A stretch of 64,000 bases of DNA from Neelides folsomi (lineage: Eukaryota; Arthropoda; Collembola; Neelipleona; Neelidae). The notes under the pieces were generated by a model that had not been told where the DNA came from, made no database searches, and saw only the letters and a program-made list of their open reading frames with translations. How positions within the stretch are numbered: position 1 is the first letter of the stretch; every line of letters starts with the position of its first letter. Shown piece by piece: positions 40,801 to 53,300 of the stretch. The position numbers and the translations under genes were made by a program. The stretch covers positions 245,771-309,770 of the forward strand of contig JAQGBZ010000038.1 in assembly GCA_034687125.1 (NCBI GenBank), written 5' to 3'.

Positions 40801-43750
40801 TATGTAAAACTCTCCTTCAAAACCCTGAGCTCGTCCTTTAGAAAATAAATAAGAACGGAAAGATTTGGAAGAGTCAAAGCGAATTACAAGATTCGGTTTG
40901 GGGAGTTCAATTCCGTCTTCAAGAAGGGAAGTTCCAAGTAACAAGTTGGCTTCACGATATCGAAACCGCCGAAGTGAATCTTCCCGTTTTTTGTGTTCCA
41001 TCTCAGCTTCTCTTGAGTCTTTGGAGTAGTCGGGATTTGAACAAATGGCGATCGTTGGATTGAGTCCTAATAGCCTCGGATCGTGATAAGCTGCTTCTTT
41101 TAAAAAGTGAAATCTGAAAGTTAAACATATTATTTAATATTAATTATTCAAATTATAAAGAGCCTCTTTCCATTAAATCCATTTCCCAAAAAATCTAATT
41201 GTACTTGTATTTATATGTAATTGCTGATTTGATTAATTTATCAAGATTTCAAGATAGATTAATAACAATGATTTCTGAATTAACGATTAATATGATTGAA
41301 AATTTTAATTACAATATTCGAGCATCAAATCTGTTTTCAAGAAGTACAATGCCACACAGAGCATTTTCATCCACTTTATTTCCAGATTTGGTTCTTCTGG
41401 GCGGTCGTTTAAAATTGTTGTCTTCAACCACTGCAGACTTCTCTTTGACAGATTTCCCAATTTCAAGAAACTTGACTTCCTTTTCCACGTCTTTCTTCTC
41501 TTCCAGTGGTTCATCAATCATATGCTTTTTTGCCTCCTCATTTTCAATAATTTGTAATTCGGGATTCGCATCTGATTTCTTCGCCTTTGTAAAACTTTTC
41601 TTATGCCCCTTTGCTTTCTTTTGTGAAACGTCAGTACTCGGTTTTTTATCTTCTTCTTCAGGATACGATGAAGGTTCTACTTTTTCAGTTAACTTTTCTG
41701 TATCATTTTCTTGAACTTTTTCATCTTTTATTTGGATCTCTGAATCTAAAATTTTTAAATTCTTTTCTTTTTGAGCAACGTCTTCACCTATTCCAACTTG
41801 TTGGTTATCTGGTTTTTGAAAATTTCTTCTGGCATCATATCTCTTTCTTCTGTTATTTCCATGCAATTTGTGCCCAAGCCCTTGCTTATGCTTTGCGATG
41901 ATTGGAGTTTCATTCTCTTCTTCGTCGTCCGGTTCCTCTATAGCTATGCTTTTCTCAAGCTGAGGCGTTTGAGTCATGTCGAATCGCCGAAGAATGCTCA
42001 ATACAGCTAGGAGTTTGGGGGTCGAGAATTTCTCAAGGCTTTCGAGAGCTGAAAATTTGGACATTCCATTGTAAAGCCTTTCTTGAGCCATGATTAGTCG
42101 CGTATGAAGAACTCCTAGTATTAGATAATGACGCTCATAGGGTGTTCGGACCTTAAAAACAAAAATAATTTTAATTCAATGAATGACTAAAGATGATCAA
42201 TATCTTTAAAAGTACATAGTTATTTTTATGAAAATAGAATAATTCTAAATACCCTAAGCTTTTCCACCATCTGAAGTAAAATTACGAGAGCTCTGGAAGC
42301 AGACCATGGACCAAATTGATCCAAAATCCATTCCAACCTCGAAATAATATTGAATGGTTCCAATTTGGGATTTGTAACTCGTTTAAGTTCCTCAGAAATG
42401 GTCTCCGATTCAATAATTTCTTCCACTGTAATAAGTCCCGCTTCGATTTGAAGTTGTATTTCATCATTAGTTAAACTCAGATTACTATCATCAACCCCAA
42501 AAAGTTCAATAGGATCATAAACATGATCGTTTAGAAAATCTTTAAGCTTCCCTAAGATGCATTTAACTTCCTGCTTGACTAAGAGTCCTTCTGGAGATAT
42601 GAGATCCTGTTCAAATTGAACAATTCTTTCGGAGGGAATCGTAGAATACCTGAAATTAATACCAAAAATATGAACATTTCGATAAAACTTAATAATTATA
42701 ATGAGTAATACCTAGTCGAGTATTATATAACGATATGAAATAATTTTAATTTTAATTTTATTTTGAGAGTTACCGTAAAAGGGCAAGGGTATCACTTGAT
42801 GTGTCAACTTTTGCTCCGCACAAATATTCTAATTTTTTAAAGGTTCTTTCCATTCTCCAAAACCCAGAAGATTGGTTCCCATAATATTGAAGAAGCGATA
42901 CGGTTAGGCAAACTAGCCGAATCTGAGTTGACGGATTTTTCTTTACGTTTAACATTCTAGAAAATAAAATATTTTTCATCAATAATTAAAATGTCTATGT
43001 AGTAATATCGTGTATTCAATGGTATATTGTTAATATTGTTATAAAAAGTTATAATAGAATTTTATAAAAACCTAATAGTTTTGAAAATTTCTCGAAGCTC
43101 TTCTTTAACATGAGTGTTAATTAAGGCCTCTTGTACATTGTCAATGACTAGAAGAACAAGAGATTTCGCCATTTCCTCCTTCTTTGTCCCATTAAGCAGC
43201 TGAAGGAACTTTTTCCGACTACAGAAAATAACGGATGAAGGAGTGAGAGAGAAATCCTCAGTGTCTTCATTATCCAAATAAATAGTTTGAATGGATGAGA
43301 GAGAGTCTAAAGAGATGTAACTCGGAGATTGTAATTTCTTCAAAAGGTCGGCTCCTTCTTTGGATTTCTTCACATCTTCGTCTTCTGGATCCTCGTCCAT
43401 TTCACTGGATAATTTTGGTTCATTCTTAGCCACAGCTTCCTTTTTCTGAGAATCGTGGATGAAGACACAAATTCCATTTGTTCTGAATAAATTTATAATT
43501 ATGATATATGATATACGAGCCGATAATAAATAATTACTGTTATATTGGATTTTTTTTAATTATGTGCTTTAGAAATATTATCTTACTTGTAATAAAATTC
43601 TTTGAATAGCATGAAAGAAAGAAATTGTTTGGCGTGAGGAGGAAGACAACAAGCCACCACATTGTTGTGCTTTGCAGTCTCAAGCACTTCAACGGGGAAT
43701 TCTTGTGGAGTGAAAAATTCGGAATGAACATCAACGTTGTAATAAGACAT
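34808..43750 (-). CDS. Dicer-1-like ribonuclease III
   Basis: Cuts pre-miRNA hairpins. Fifteen exons (43587-43750, 43072-43482, 42774-42956, 42253-42649, 41313-42151, 40438-41113, 38759-40314, 38410-38637, 37937-38342, 37394-37834, 36706-37293, 35735-35879, 35437-35657, 35188-35353, 34808-35058) join in phase to 2223 residues, the usual Dicer-1 size. Domain order: N-terminal helicase-like region, helicase C part ([11 protein letters not shown]), DUF283 dimerisation fold, platform-PAZ ([20 protein letters not shown] and [24 protein letters not shown], given here as [17 protein letters not shown]), RNase IIIa ([29 protein letters not shown]), RNase IIIb ([34 protein letters not shown]) and a C-terminal dsRBD. 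The RNase III acids are all present. The helicase lacks its ATPase motifs: the Walker A site reads LPPHAKQF, and the DECH box is IDNV. That fits Dicer-1 of insects, where ATP use is lost. A long Glu/Lys-rich insert lies at about residues 430-650. Intron 11 (35880-36705) contains nested inverted repeats. Confidence 0.95.
35904..36618. mobile_element. Nested inverted-repeat elements in Dicer intron 11
   Basis: Outer arms 35904-35952 and 36569-36618 are inverted copies (core ACCTCATTCACGRCGAATTTAG). A second pair, 36217-36266 and 36500-36550, is also inverted (core CAAACATTTCCTCAAA). Inside the left half sits a smaller element, 36030-36217, with perfect 21-bp inverted ends (GGGGCTCGTTGCATCAGTCA...). 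It is flanked by CAG on both sides, which would fit a 3-bp target duplication as made by PIF/Harbinger elements. All are non-coding. This looks like a MITE inserted into an older palindromic element. Confidence 0.8.
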
Positions 43751-45495
43751 GACAAAATGTATTTGATCAAATGGGCTTAAATATCACAAATTATTAATTT
43801 ATATGATAGGCGTTTGAGCTATTGGAATGGAATTAGCTTATATAAACAAACAAACGCAAAGTTTCAATATTCTGATATATCGTATGGATTTTGATACTAA
43901 AATAATATTTTACTATAATGTGAAAATCTTAATTAATTTATTGAATACACGAATACTATTTTATAATCCATAAAAAATGACTGTGAGTTTGTGTTTTGTG
44001 GGATGGGATGAGCCGATGATGGGAATATATTTGGTTTGGGAATTTTGGGAATAATTCAATTTTAAGCTATCAATGGAGCGCGGTTAAAGTACGACGGTTA
44101 ATGTGATGATTTTGTTTATTTCGCATAATACCCTGAAGGCTGCATAAGTAACTGCATATCCTTATATCCATCTCGTATATCTACTTATTGTTAAGCAGTG
44201 CAGTGTAAAGAACTAAAAATATGATGTAAAATATATTGAAGTCAAATAACATATTATAGATACTAGGTATACATTATGTACCATACCATACAAACATAAT
44301 ATAGTAGGATTTTTATCAACAATCCAACTTAAATTAAACCAAATTGAAGTTTGATTTAATTTATATAAAATAAATAATATTTATTACTTTCTCGAGAATG
44401 AGTTAATATTATATTAATTTAAACTTTAATTTATGCTTTGGCATAATTTTTCATTCAGAAAATATTATGTGCATTTTTAAGGTGATACTCAAGGATTAAT
44501 AACGTTAATGGTTGGCACAAATGAAGAATATGAATTTGTAAATAACTTCTGCCTAATAATGATAATCATTACTTTATATTACATTTTATTGCTACCAATT
44601 AATAAGAGGAATATTTTAAATCTGCACAATTTTTATCATACACACCTGCCTATCTTTGTTTACGATAAATGTATATATGACTTTTTTTATCAATTTATTA
44701 CTTAAAAATTTCCAATAAATGTCCATCATTTGAAAAGCATAATGTGATATGTGATAGATAGGTGGACGTTATCTCATTTTTTACCGATTACAATATTCCC
44801 AAAGGTCATTCTAACAGGCTCAAATGTTTAATTAGTGAGAAATGTATAATATACATAATTCTTAACGTTTATTCAGTTAATTTTTCAAAGTTGCCTACCT
44901 ATATAAAACTTCAAACTTGAAGCAGGACATGTTATCGTATGTTTATTATAGTTTTACTGAATAATTATCCCAGTTATATAAAATAGCACTAGTTTCATAT
45001 ACTTGTAAATCATAGATAATATGTATGAGCGTATAATATATATGTTTGCGTTTATTCTATTCACAATTCATTCATATGGTTCAATAGCTTAATTTTACAA
45101 CTTATTTTATACTTACTGTAATACTTGATCGTAAAAAGATGGAAATAAGTAATAGGCAATAGAATAGATATTGCATATTTGAAGCTAATCTTGACCATTT
45201 GTACCTTACTTTTTATCAATTATCATTATCTCCTCTCAAGTCTCAAAAGTTATTATTCAGAATGAGAGCGTTTATGTTTATCCCTCCAGTCACTTCAGTT
45301 CCTCTTGTGTTCCGCTTTATACGCTCTTCATTCTCTTATCACATTTGTGTATTTAATTTGATATTTAATTTGATATATTATAATACTTTAAGCAGTGCAA
45401 TTCCTAATGTTCAAATTTATTTTAACTATTCCTCATGTAAATTCTCCTTTAAGTTGAAATTCTCGTAGTTCAATACCGTTTTAAATGAAAAGAAA
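43751..45495. other. Intergenic, no gene recognised
   Basis: Presumed Dicer promoter just above 43751, then AT-rich DNA. An open frame at 44508-44705 (+) is AT-driven and has no features of a protein gene. Confidence 0.45.
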
Positions 45496-46304
45496 ATGTT
45501 TTCTTTGGGTGAAAATGCAGAATACCTCATAACAAGACCAGGTCTTTTCAAGATTTTAACAATTGTAAGTTGAATCAAAATATTTTGAATCGACTCCAAC
45601 TCTAATTGATCTGATTCTTAATAAAAGGTCTTAGGAGCCGTTGTGGTTGGTCTTGCCACAGAAGGAATCATTGAGTTTAAAGACTCAGGATCGGACCTAA
45701 CCGTCAAAGAAACATTTCTTCTCATCTCGTCAATAGTATCTCTCTCCCTTTCTATTCTTTATCTAATTGCTCATGCTGTCAGCGACGATCTCACAATAAA
45801 CAGATTTAACAGAATTTTTGTAAGTATTATTAAAATACCTACTTATACTTTGTACTAATTCACAGCAATTACCAATCATAATTTATCTTTTCATAATTTT
45901 TTCTTATACTCATGTGCTGATAAAAAATATTTGTGTAGGATTCTTACTTTCACGGAATAATTGGAGTTGTATTGATTGTCGGAGGAATTTTGATGCTCCT
46001 TTCTGGAATCACGACAAAGAAAGAATCATGTGGGAAAGTCAATTTAGGATTTGGTGACATTTGTGCAACGTACGAAGAGAAACTTTCTTCTGGGGTAAGT
46101 TTTTATTAAAAATTCTATTATTTCCAATTTCCAATTTAATCAACTTTATATTATTAAATAACGATTGAGTTATTTAGTGATTCATGAATCATGGTCATTT
46201 ATTGATAAAATCATTTATGCTTAATTATGCAGATACTTGGGATTGCAAACGGATGCATGTACATTGCAACTGGAGTCATTGTTCAAACATCTAAAATTGA
46301 ATAG
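45496..46304 (+). CDS. Small four-helix membrane protein (MARVEL-like topology)
   Basis: Four exons in phase from ATG 45496 to TAG 46304 give about 160 residues. Seen: a short N-terminus (MFSLGENAEYLITRPGLFK), then four hydrophobic segments at about residues 20-38, 60-80, 97-117 and 140-155, with a short extracellular or lumenal loop containing two Cys (SCGKVNLGFGDIC) between helices 3 and 4. This spacing and length resemble MARVEL-type four-helix proteins found in membrane apposition sites and vesicles. No family motif is clear enough to name it. The exon ends coincide with helix boundaries. An earlier ATG at 45485 is in another frame and closes after fifteen codons, so it is a short upstream frame. 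Confidence 0.72.
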
Positions 46305-47160
46305 CGATATGTTTTTATCATGCGTGATGTGATTGTGATTACAAATAGAAACTACTGTGTACCTTATTCTTATACCTAAATTATATTAAATACAATTAAC
46401 TATCATTTCTTTTACATATAATTACAACAATTGTTTGTCATAAAGTCATAATTAATGTTCTTGTATAATTTATATAACCCACCTAACTTTAGATATTTAT
46501 TTACTTGTGAAGCACACTGTAAATTATTCAAATACTAGTGAAAAAATAAAAGTATTAATTTTTAATTAACGTTCAATATTGGTAAAGGTAATTAATCCTA
46601 GCTCCTGCAATAAGTTTTTGGCTCAATATTTTAGAAAGCTTCAAATACATAAGTTGTTCAGATTTGGATGATTGAAGCATATCGGAAGTTGATTTGTTTT
46701 AAGTTTTTCATTACCTCAAAAAAACTGTTAATGTTTTTAAAACTTTTAGCTCCTAAAACTCGGAATCTATAGCCTTTTTCATATAAGTTTATATACCAGT
46801 TCAATCCGAAATGGCATTTTATTTTGATATCGGGTTGTGCTTTTTTGAATAAACACCTTGTTTAAAAGATATTAACGAATATTAAGTATTGGTCTTGTAA
46901 TTAGTTTTATTAGTGACATTTCAAAGATATTGAAATTTGCCCAAATTCAATAATTCCTTTAGAAACGATAATATGGGGCATGGAGCTAAGATTATTGCTC
47001 CTAATGATCGTTTTTATTTTTTGGAATTATTTGTTTATTTTAATTGTTTGATTTCATTTTGAATAATTAAATATGTTACATTAGGTGTAATTCATCGAAG
47101 TATTGGTTTCTACAGTATTGGGGCTTAAACTACAAATTCAAAGATATCCTCATTACATCA
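46305..47160. other. Intergenic, no gene recognised
   Basis: AT-rich, non-coding in all frames as far as can be judged. It leads directly into the inverted-repeat element at 47161. Confidence 0.45.
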
Positions 47161-47689
47161 CTATAGTCCATTCACTCTGAATAAAATCGCCAAACCGAAA
47201 GTGGCGCCTAAATATTTCCACCGTTACCTATTAGACAAAATGTTATCAATAATTGTAGTAAATCGAAGATTAATGATTCACATATTTCCATTTTCAATTT
47301 TCATATTCCTTTTTCGATTAATAATAAAACTTAAAAATGGTGTATTATAAAAAACAAAGAATTCATTACTTGAAGAGCAAAGAAGAGGAACTTGTGAAAA
47401 CAGTGCATGCAAATTTGAAAATTCTTAGTAGCAATAAAGATAACTTTATTTTGTTTAAAGGAAGATGATTCCGATATTGACTAAAAATATTACTTTAGAA
47501 TCGTTATAATTTACGCAAAATCCTTTAATTGTTTTTATCATAATTGATTCAGTGTTTTAATTATAATAAAATTTATTACATATATGCTATAATACAACTA
47601 TGATTAACATATATTCTAATACGTAACGGTGGAAATATTTAGGCGCCACTTTCGGTTTGACGATTTTATTCAGAGTGAATGGACTATAG
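47161..47689. mobile_element. MITE with near-perfect 66-bp terminal inverted repeats
   Basis: Arm 47161-47226 begins CTATAGTCCATTCACTCTGA and ends CCACCGTTA; arm 47624-47689 is its reverse complement with a single mismatch. The 400-bp interior is AT-rich and has no transposase. The ends could include a TA target duplication (CTATAG at both outer edges), as in Tc1/mariner-type insertions. High arm identity suggests a young insertion. Confidence 0.88.
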
Positions 47690-48195
47690 TTTGACATTAT
47701 TTTATAGATGCTAGAATGGTTAGTCGGAAATATTTTTCAATTTTTGGTTAATTCAATGCTGCTTTTAAGTAATTGTGATTAAACGTTCATTGATACTTGA
47801 TACCTCTTGGCTCATCTTTTCTCTCTAAAACAAAGTTTTCTTATAGCAGTCTGAAAGCAGCGAATCTTTACTTCACTCCCAAGCCAAGGTCCCAAGTTCA
47901 ACGACCTTTCCAGCTTTCTCTTTCATTATTTTCACTTGGTCCTTGGTTCTCTGGATCCTCTGTCTAGCAGTCCTTCGAACTTTGGTTCACAATCCATTTT
48001 AACTTCTCTTTGTTCAATATCACTCTTCGTTGCAATTACAACAAGGCAAGCTACTTAATTGACAATTAAATCCTCATTATATTTATTTTTCAGTGGTATT
48101 GATCGAAAATAAGACAATTCTTTCACATTTGATTTACTTTTCGCAAGAGCAATTGACATTGAGTTGATTAATTTGATTTCCTTTCAGGCTGAGTC
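47690..48195. other. Promoter / 5' UTR region of the AT-hook gene
   Basis: 47850-48050 is GC-richer, pyrimidine-biased and probably transcribed. TTTCAG at 48182-48187 is a good acceptor eight bases before the start codon, so a 5' UTR intron is likely. Confidence 0.4.
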
Positions 48196-49186
48196 ATGGC
48201 CATGTCACCAACAATCTTGATGGACCAAGTCATCTTCATGCCTTATTTTGACGAGATAAAGGAGGAGTCAAACAATGAAATTGTTGGACAGGAAGGCGAA
48301 GCCAATCTGGTCCAAACCATTCAAGTCCAAGATCTTCAACCTGAGATCGACCCTTTTGGGTCCATCCAAGGATTTGACACGGTCTTGCATTTTGTCAAGG
48401 AGGAAGGAGGGATCAACGTTGAGGATTTCAACTTTGACACTATGACCGAACTTGATGAGCCGGATGATGAGAGAGATGAAGATTTTCGAGTAATTCATTT
48501 GTTTCCTCTTCTAGAGTTTAATTGTCTATATATGAGTTTAAGTATTTATAATTCAATTTATTATATTGCCACTGCCATACATTTCCAAAAATAATAATCT
48601 TCAAACAAATAATTTATGCATTGGCTTTCAGCTTGAAGATCACGAGCAAAATCTTGAATCTGATCAGGATGATCTGGACGAAGATTTCATGAATACGCCA
48701 GTGAGGTCATCAGGAAATCGAAGGGGACGCGGGCGACCCCCGAAATATCTCAACTCTCGAGACCGCTTGTCACTCAGGCAAAAGGTTGAAAAGAAGCCCA
48801 AGAAATGGACCCGGGCAAGTGGAACGAGAAGAAGGTCAATCAAGGAGGCCGCTGTGAACAAAGCGTGAGTTGTAAAATAATATAATTTAACATTAAAATT
48901 CGCATAAGGTCTGTCTATTTAAGATTCAGATACAAATTATGATTCTGTTCTGATTATTATGGTTTATAGATTCACAAATGAAATCTATACTGGGCCGCAT
49001 GAACATCCATCTCACGAATACATGTATGAGTTTGCTATGAATTTCTATAATGATCCAGCAATTGATTCGTTCTCGGGACTCAATCTTTATCGCCAGGACT
49101 TGAGCCAGTTTCCATTCATTGGAATGGTGGTTGAAAAACCTGAATCTGAGGTAGAAGAGGTCGAGGATACTGAGCAAAATCCATAA
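48196..49186 (+). CDS. Acidic nuclear protein with an AT-hook
   Basis: Three exons in phase: 48196 to about 48491, about 48632-48865, and about 48969-49186, giving about 250 residues. Seen: an acidic N-terminal half with hydrophobic-acidic clusters such as LMDQVIFMPYFDEIKEE and VEDFNFDTMTELDEPDDERDED, of the kind seen in activation domains. Next come NRRGRGRPPKY, an AT-hook that binds the minor groove of AT-rich DNA, and a basic stretch (KKPKKWTRASGTRRR). A C-terminal part rich in aromatic and acidic residues follows (ending EVEEVEDTEQNP). Inferred: a chromatin or transcription factor. No other domain was recognised and it cannot be assigned to a named family. The start at 48196 is followed by a second in-frame ATG two codons on. 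Confidence 0.72.
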
Positions 49187-50314
49187 ACGTTAAGTTATGA
49201 CATTGCGTAAAAATCATGTATTTAAATTAAGTGTTATGTAATTGGAATTACTCATCAAAATATTTAATATGTAACAATATATTATTCTTGTTAGCCTTTC
49301 CATTATAAATAGATAGTTGATTTCAATTATGGAAATTTAATTAGAATTTAAAAATTATATGTTTTGGAAATTACTCTTAAATTTTGACAAAATTGTTGGT
49401 TCATGTTTAGGATACTTCTACTATAAGTTTATGTAATGAGTTAATGAGATTAATAATTCATTAATGTAATGCTGAAAAATATGAACAATAAATTAAATTA
49501 ATATGCTTAATATTAATAAGAACCCTTGATGTAAATATAAAGACCAGTATACAAATGTAAATCTTGTAATTTTATTTAAACATTATTTTAGTATAATAAT
49601 TGTCAATGGTAAGGTTAAGTTTATACAATTATGAGAATTATGATAATCAGATAATTAAGTTCGTAATTGTTTATTACCTTTAGTCTATTGTAAGTTGTAA
49701 CTATTAGTCTAAAATAAATGACTAATTGAACTTTATAAAGTTAATAATGTAAGTAAACAACAACATGTCAAATAGTTATAACTTATTCTATTTGAGCAAT
49801 TATAATATAATTAACGCCGGGTTTTGAAAACTACAACAATGCTAATGTGATGTCTGTGGCATAGTTGCATAATACGCAATTAATGGAATGACCAGTGAAG
49901 TAATTAAGAATATGATAACTATAAGGAGTGTAATTACCATTGTCATATTCTTATTTACATACAAATATTTACAATGTATTTGTTCATTATTTACAATTTA
50001 TTTACGATTAGCTCAAAAGAGTGCAAATGGTTTTTGAATTAGATAGTAAGAAGATATTTATTATGTGAATTGGGTTAAATCCAGTCTGCTTGAATTTATT
50101 CTAGTTTAACATCTTACTAATTTGCCAGATATGACAAAAGAGTTTTTAAGTCATAACTCTGACCCTTAATACTTAATACATATAACAATCTTTATCTAAT
50201 ACCTCTTATTGTCAATCAGTCAGTCGTAAAAGTTCATAGCGATGTTATTCAAATTTTTGAGCATTTCTTTTTAGTCATTTACAGATTTTAGTAAAATTTT
50301 CAAAATATTTTAAC
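49187..50314. other. Intergenic, no gene recognised
   Basis: AT-rich spacer. AATAAA words near 49486 may serve the AT-hook gene. The last 150 bases probably carry the 5' UTR of the pump gene. Confidence 0.45.
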
Positions 50315-53300
50315 ATGGAGCAACAAGCAAACGATAAGCTTCAAGACGTTGAGGTGAGTCAATTTTTTTACATTTTAGGGTTAACTTTACGTTTATTGGG
50401 TTAATATTTTAATTTATAAGCATACCTATGAGCTTGTAATCAAAATATGAACGAAATGATTTCCACTTTTGTTAAAAATTCTAGTATAATGAAATGAGAG
50501 GAATAGGAAAATCAGAAGGTTAACTTTTATGTATTGTGAAACATTTGATAACAAGTGTTTTAATATAGGTTTAAGTATAATATGTATAATGTCATTTGTT
50601 TGCATTGTTTGCATTGTTTGTAAATTGTTTGTGCCTTTACTGATATTTACATAAATATTCGAATGAGTAACATACCTACCATATACCTTTGTATAAAATA
50701 TAATATGTACCACAAATATGGAATTTATAAACAAAAAACCAATGAGTCAAAAAACTTCCCTACTCTAAGAAAGATTATAAGAACTACTGATACTGATAGT
50801 CATTTCAATTACAAACCTTTGGTATTTTAAGAATCTCTCATCTTATTTCCTTTTTTTCGTTGTATTTTAGCTTTCTTCAATGAAAAAATTTGAACATAAA
50901 TCTAAAGGCTCAATCAAAGAGTTTGAGGAAGAAGAATTTGTTGATCATAGAATTGATCTCAATGATCTATACTTTAAATATACGACTAATCCACGAACGG
51001 TAACAAAATATCAATGCCTATTCAATATGTAAATATTTTATTTGTAATTACGACTAATCCTTTACATTACATTTGTAATCACATAAAATGTACTATACCT
51101 TACTTATAAACTTAATTATTTCATACGTTATACATTTTTAAATGATTTTAGGGATTGGGGGCTACACAAGTTTTACTAAATCGGATCAAATTCGGCGAAA
51201 ACGTTCTTAAACCTTCCAAAAAGCAATCCGCAATTTTGAAGATTCTAAGAGCCATTTTCCTAGGGCTCAACTTGCTTCTTTGGATTTGTGCACTTTTATC
51301 TTTTTCCTCATACGCCTCACAATTTTTGTATTCTGATGACATTGCACAAGACAATGTAAATTTTGTTAATTTAAGATACCTAAACATCACGAACAATTCT
51401 CATTCTACAATTTTATTTATTATGACTTTTATTTATTTAACCAATAGCTGTATTTGGGAGTCGCCCTCGTGTTTGTTACAATTCTCTCCGGATTATTCAG
51501 TTACTACCAAGAGTTCAAGTCGAACAGAATTATGGAATCTTTTAAAAATCTTATTCCTCATAAAACCCTTGTGGTTCGGGACGATCGTGTTGAAGATATC
51601 CTCGTTTCGGATATCGTCGTTGGCGACATTGTTCATCTCAAATACGGAGATTTGATTCCCGCAGATGTGAGAATCATCGAATCGCAAAACTTTGAAGTGG
51701 ACAATTCCTGTTTGACTGGAGAATCAGCCGCACAAAAAAGATCCCCTGAATTGGGCCAGGGTCCGAATGAACCTTATATCACAGCAAAAAATCTTGGATT
51801 TTTCTCAACATGTGCCATTGAAGGAACAGCCAAATGCATTGTCATTCGTGTGGGTTCGGAGACCTTAATGGGCAAAGTTGCCAATTTGGCTTCAAACGTG
51901 GAAAGTCGGAAATCCCCAATTGGGATTGAAATGGATCGGTTCATCGTGATAATGACTGTCAGGAGTCTCATTTTTGGAATAACGTTTTTAAGTGTGGCGT
52001 TGCTCATGAAGTACAGCGTGATCGATAGTACTTTCTTCGTCATTGGAATCATCGTTGCGAATATTCCAGAAGGATTGGCCGTTTCTTTCACACTCATCCT
52101 TGCCGTCACTGCTAAGAAAATGGCTGTCAAGTTTTGTTTGGTCAAGAATCTTCAATCTGTGGAAACCTTAGGGTCGACCAGCGTCATTTGCTCGGACAAA
52201 ACTGGAACTTTGACACAAAATAAAATGAGCGTGGCCCATTTGTACTTTAATGGGAGAATCGCTGAGGCTGACACTTCTGAATTTAAAACTGGATCAACTT
52301 TTAATTTGAGTGATGAAGGATTTGAACAACTTTTCAAAGTGGCAGTTCTTTCCTCAAATGCTAAATTTAAACCTGGCCAAGAAAACATTCCTGTTTTGAA
52401 ACGGTAATCAATAAATAGGTTTAAAATATATCGGCAACTACAAATCTTCTTTCTTTTAAATGAATATATTTCATATAAAAAATTAGAGCTGTGGAAGGAG
52501 ACGCTTCGGAATCGGCCATCTTGAAATGTATGGAGCTTCAATATCCAAAAGTAGAAAAATTTAAAAAGAACTTTAATAAAGTGTTTGAAATTCCTTTCAA
52601 TTCACGCGATAAGTTCAGTGCATGCATTTATGAGGACGAAGACGGCTATTTTGCTGTGATGAAAGTAATAAATGAATCAATTTTTAATTGACCAATGACA
52701 ATAAAGATAAGTTCTAAACTTAACATTAATAATGTTTTATCTTATTCAAAGGGTGCTCCAGAAAAAATTGTAGCAAAATGTGAAACAATTTTGATCAAAG
52801 AACGAGAACATGTTTTTGATAAGGATTGGCGTCACAAGTTCGACATGGTTTATGTTACGCTTGGGGGACATGGGGAAAGAGTTTTAGGTAAACATTTATT
52901 TAAATGTAAAGAAATTTTTTATCGAATAGTTAATAAGTTAAATAAGTCTTTTGTTAATTGTTTTTACCTAATTGTTTTTTAGGTTTTTGTGATAAAAGAC
53001 TTGACCCCAACGACTTTCCACAGGATTACAAATTTTCCGAAATTCATCCAGACGAACTTCTCTCAAACCTCCGTTTTGTTGGTTTGATCTCTTTAATTGA
53101 TCCTCCACGTGCAGCCGTTCCAGACGCTGTTTCAAAATGCCGCACGGCTGGAATAAAAGTTGTAATGGTCACCGGAGATCACCCATTGACAGCCAAAGCA
53201 ATTGCTCGCTCCGTGGGAATTATTTCAAAGGGGAATCACACAATCGAGGAAATTGCAGAAAGAATGAACAAACCCATTGAATCAATTGATCCCTTTACAC

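Noticed and set aside
41199-41901. Plus-strand Phe/Ser-rich frames
   Set aside because: Antisense of the Glu/Lys-rich insert in the Dicer helicase region.
44508-44705. Hydrophobic 65-codon frame as a membrane protein
   Set aside because: AT-driven hydrophobicity, no intron structure or neighbours supporting it.
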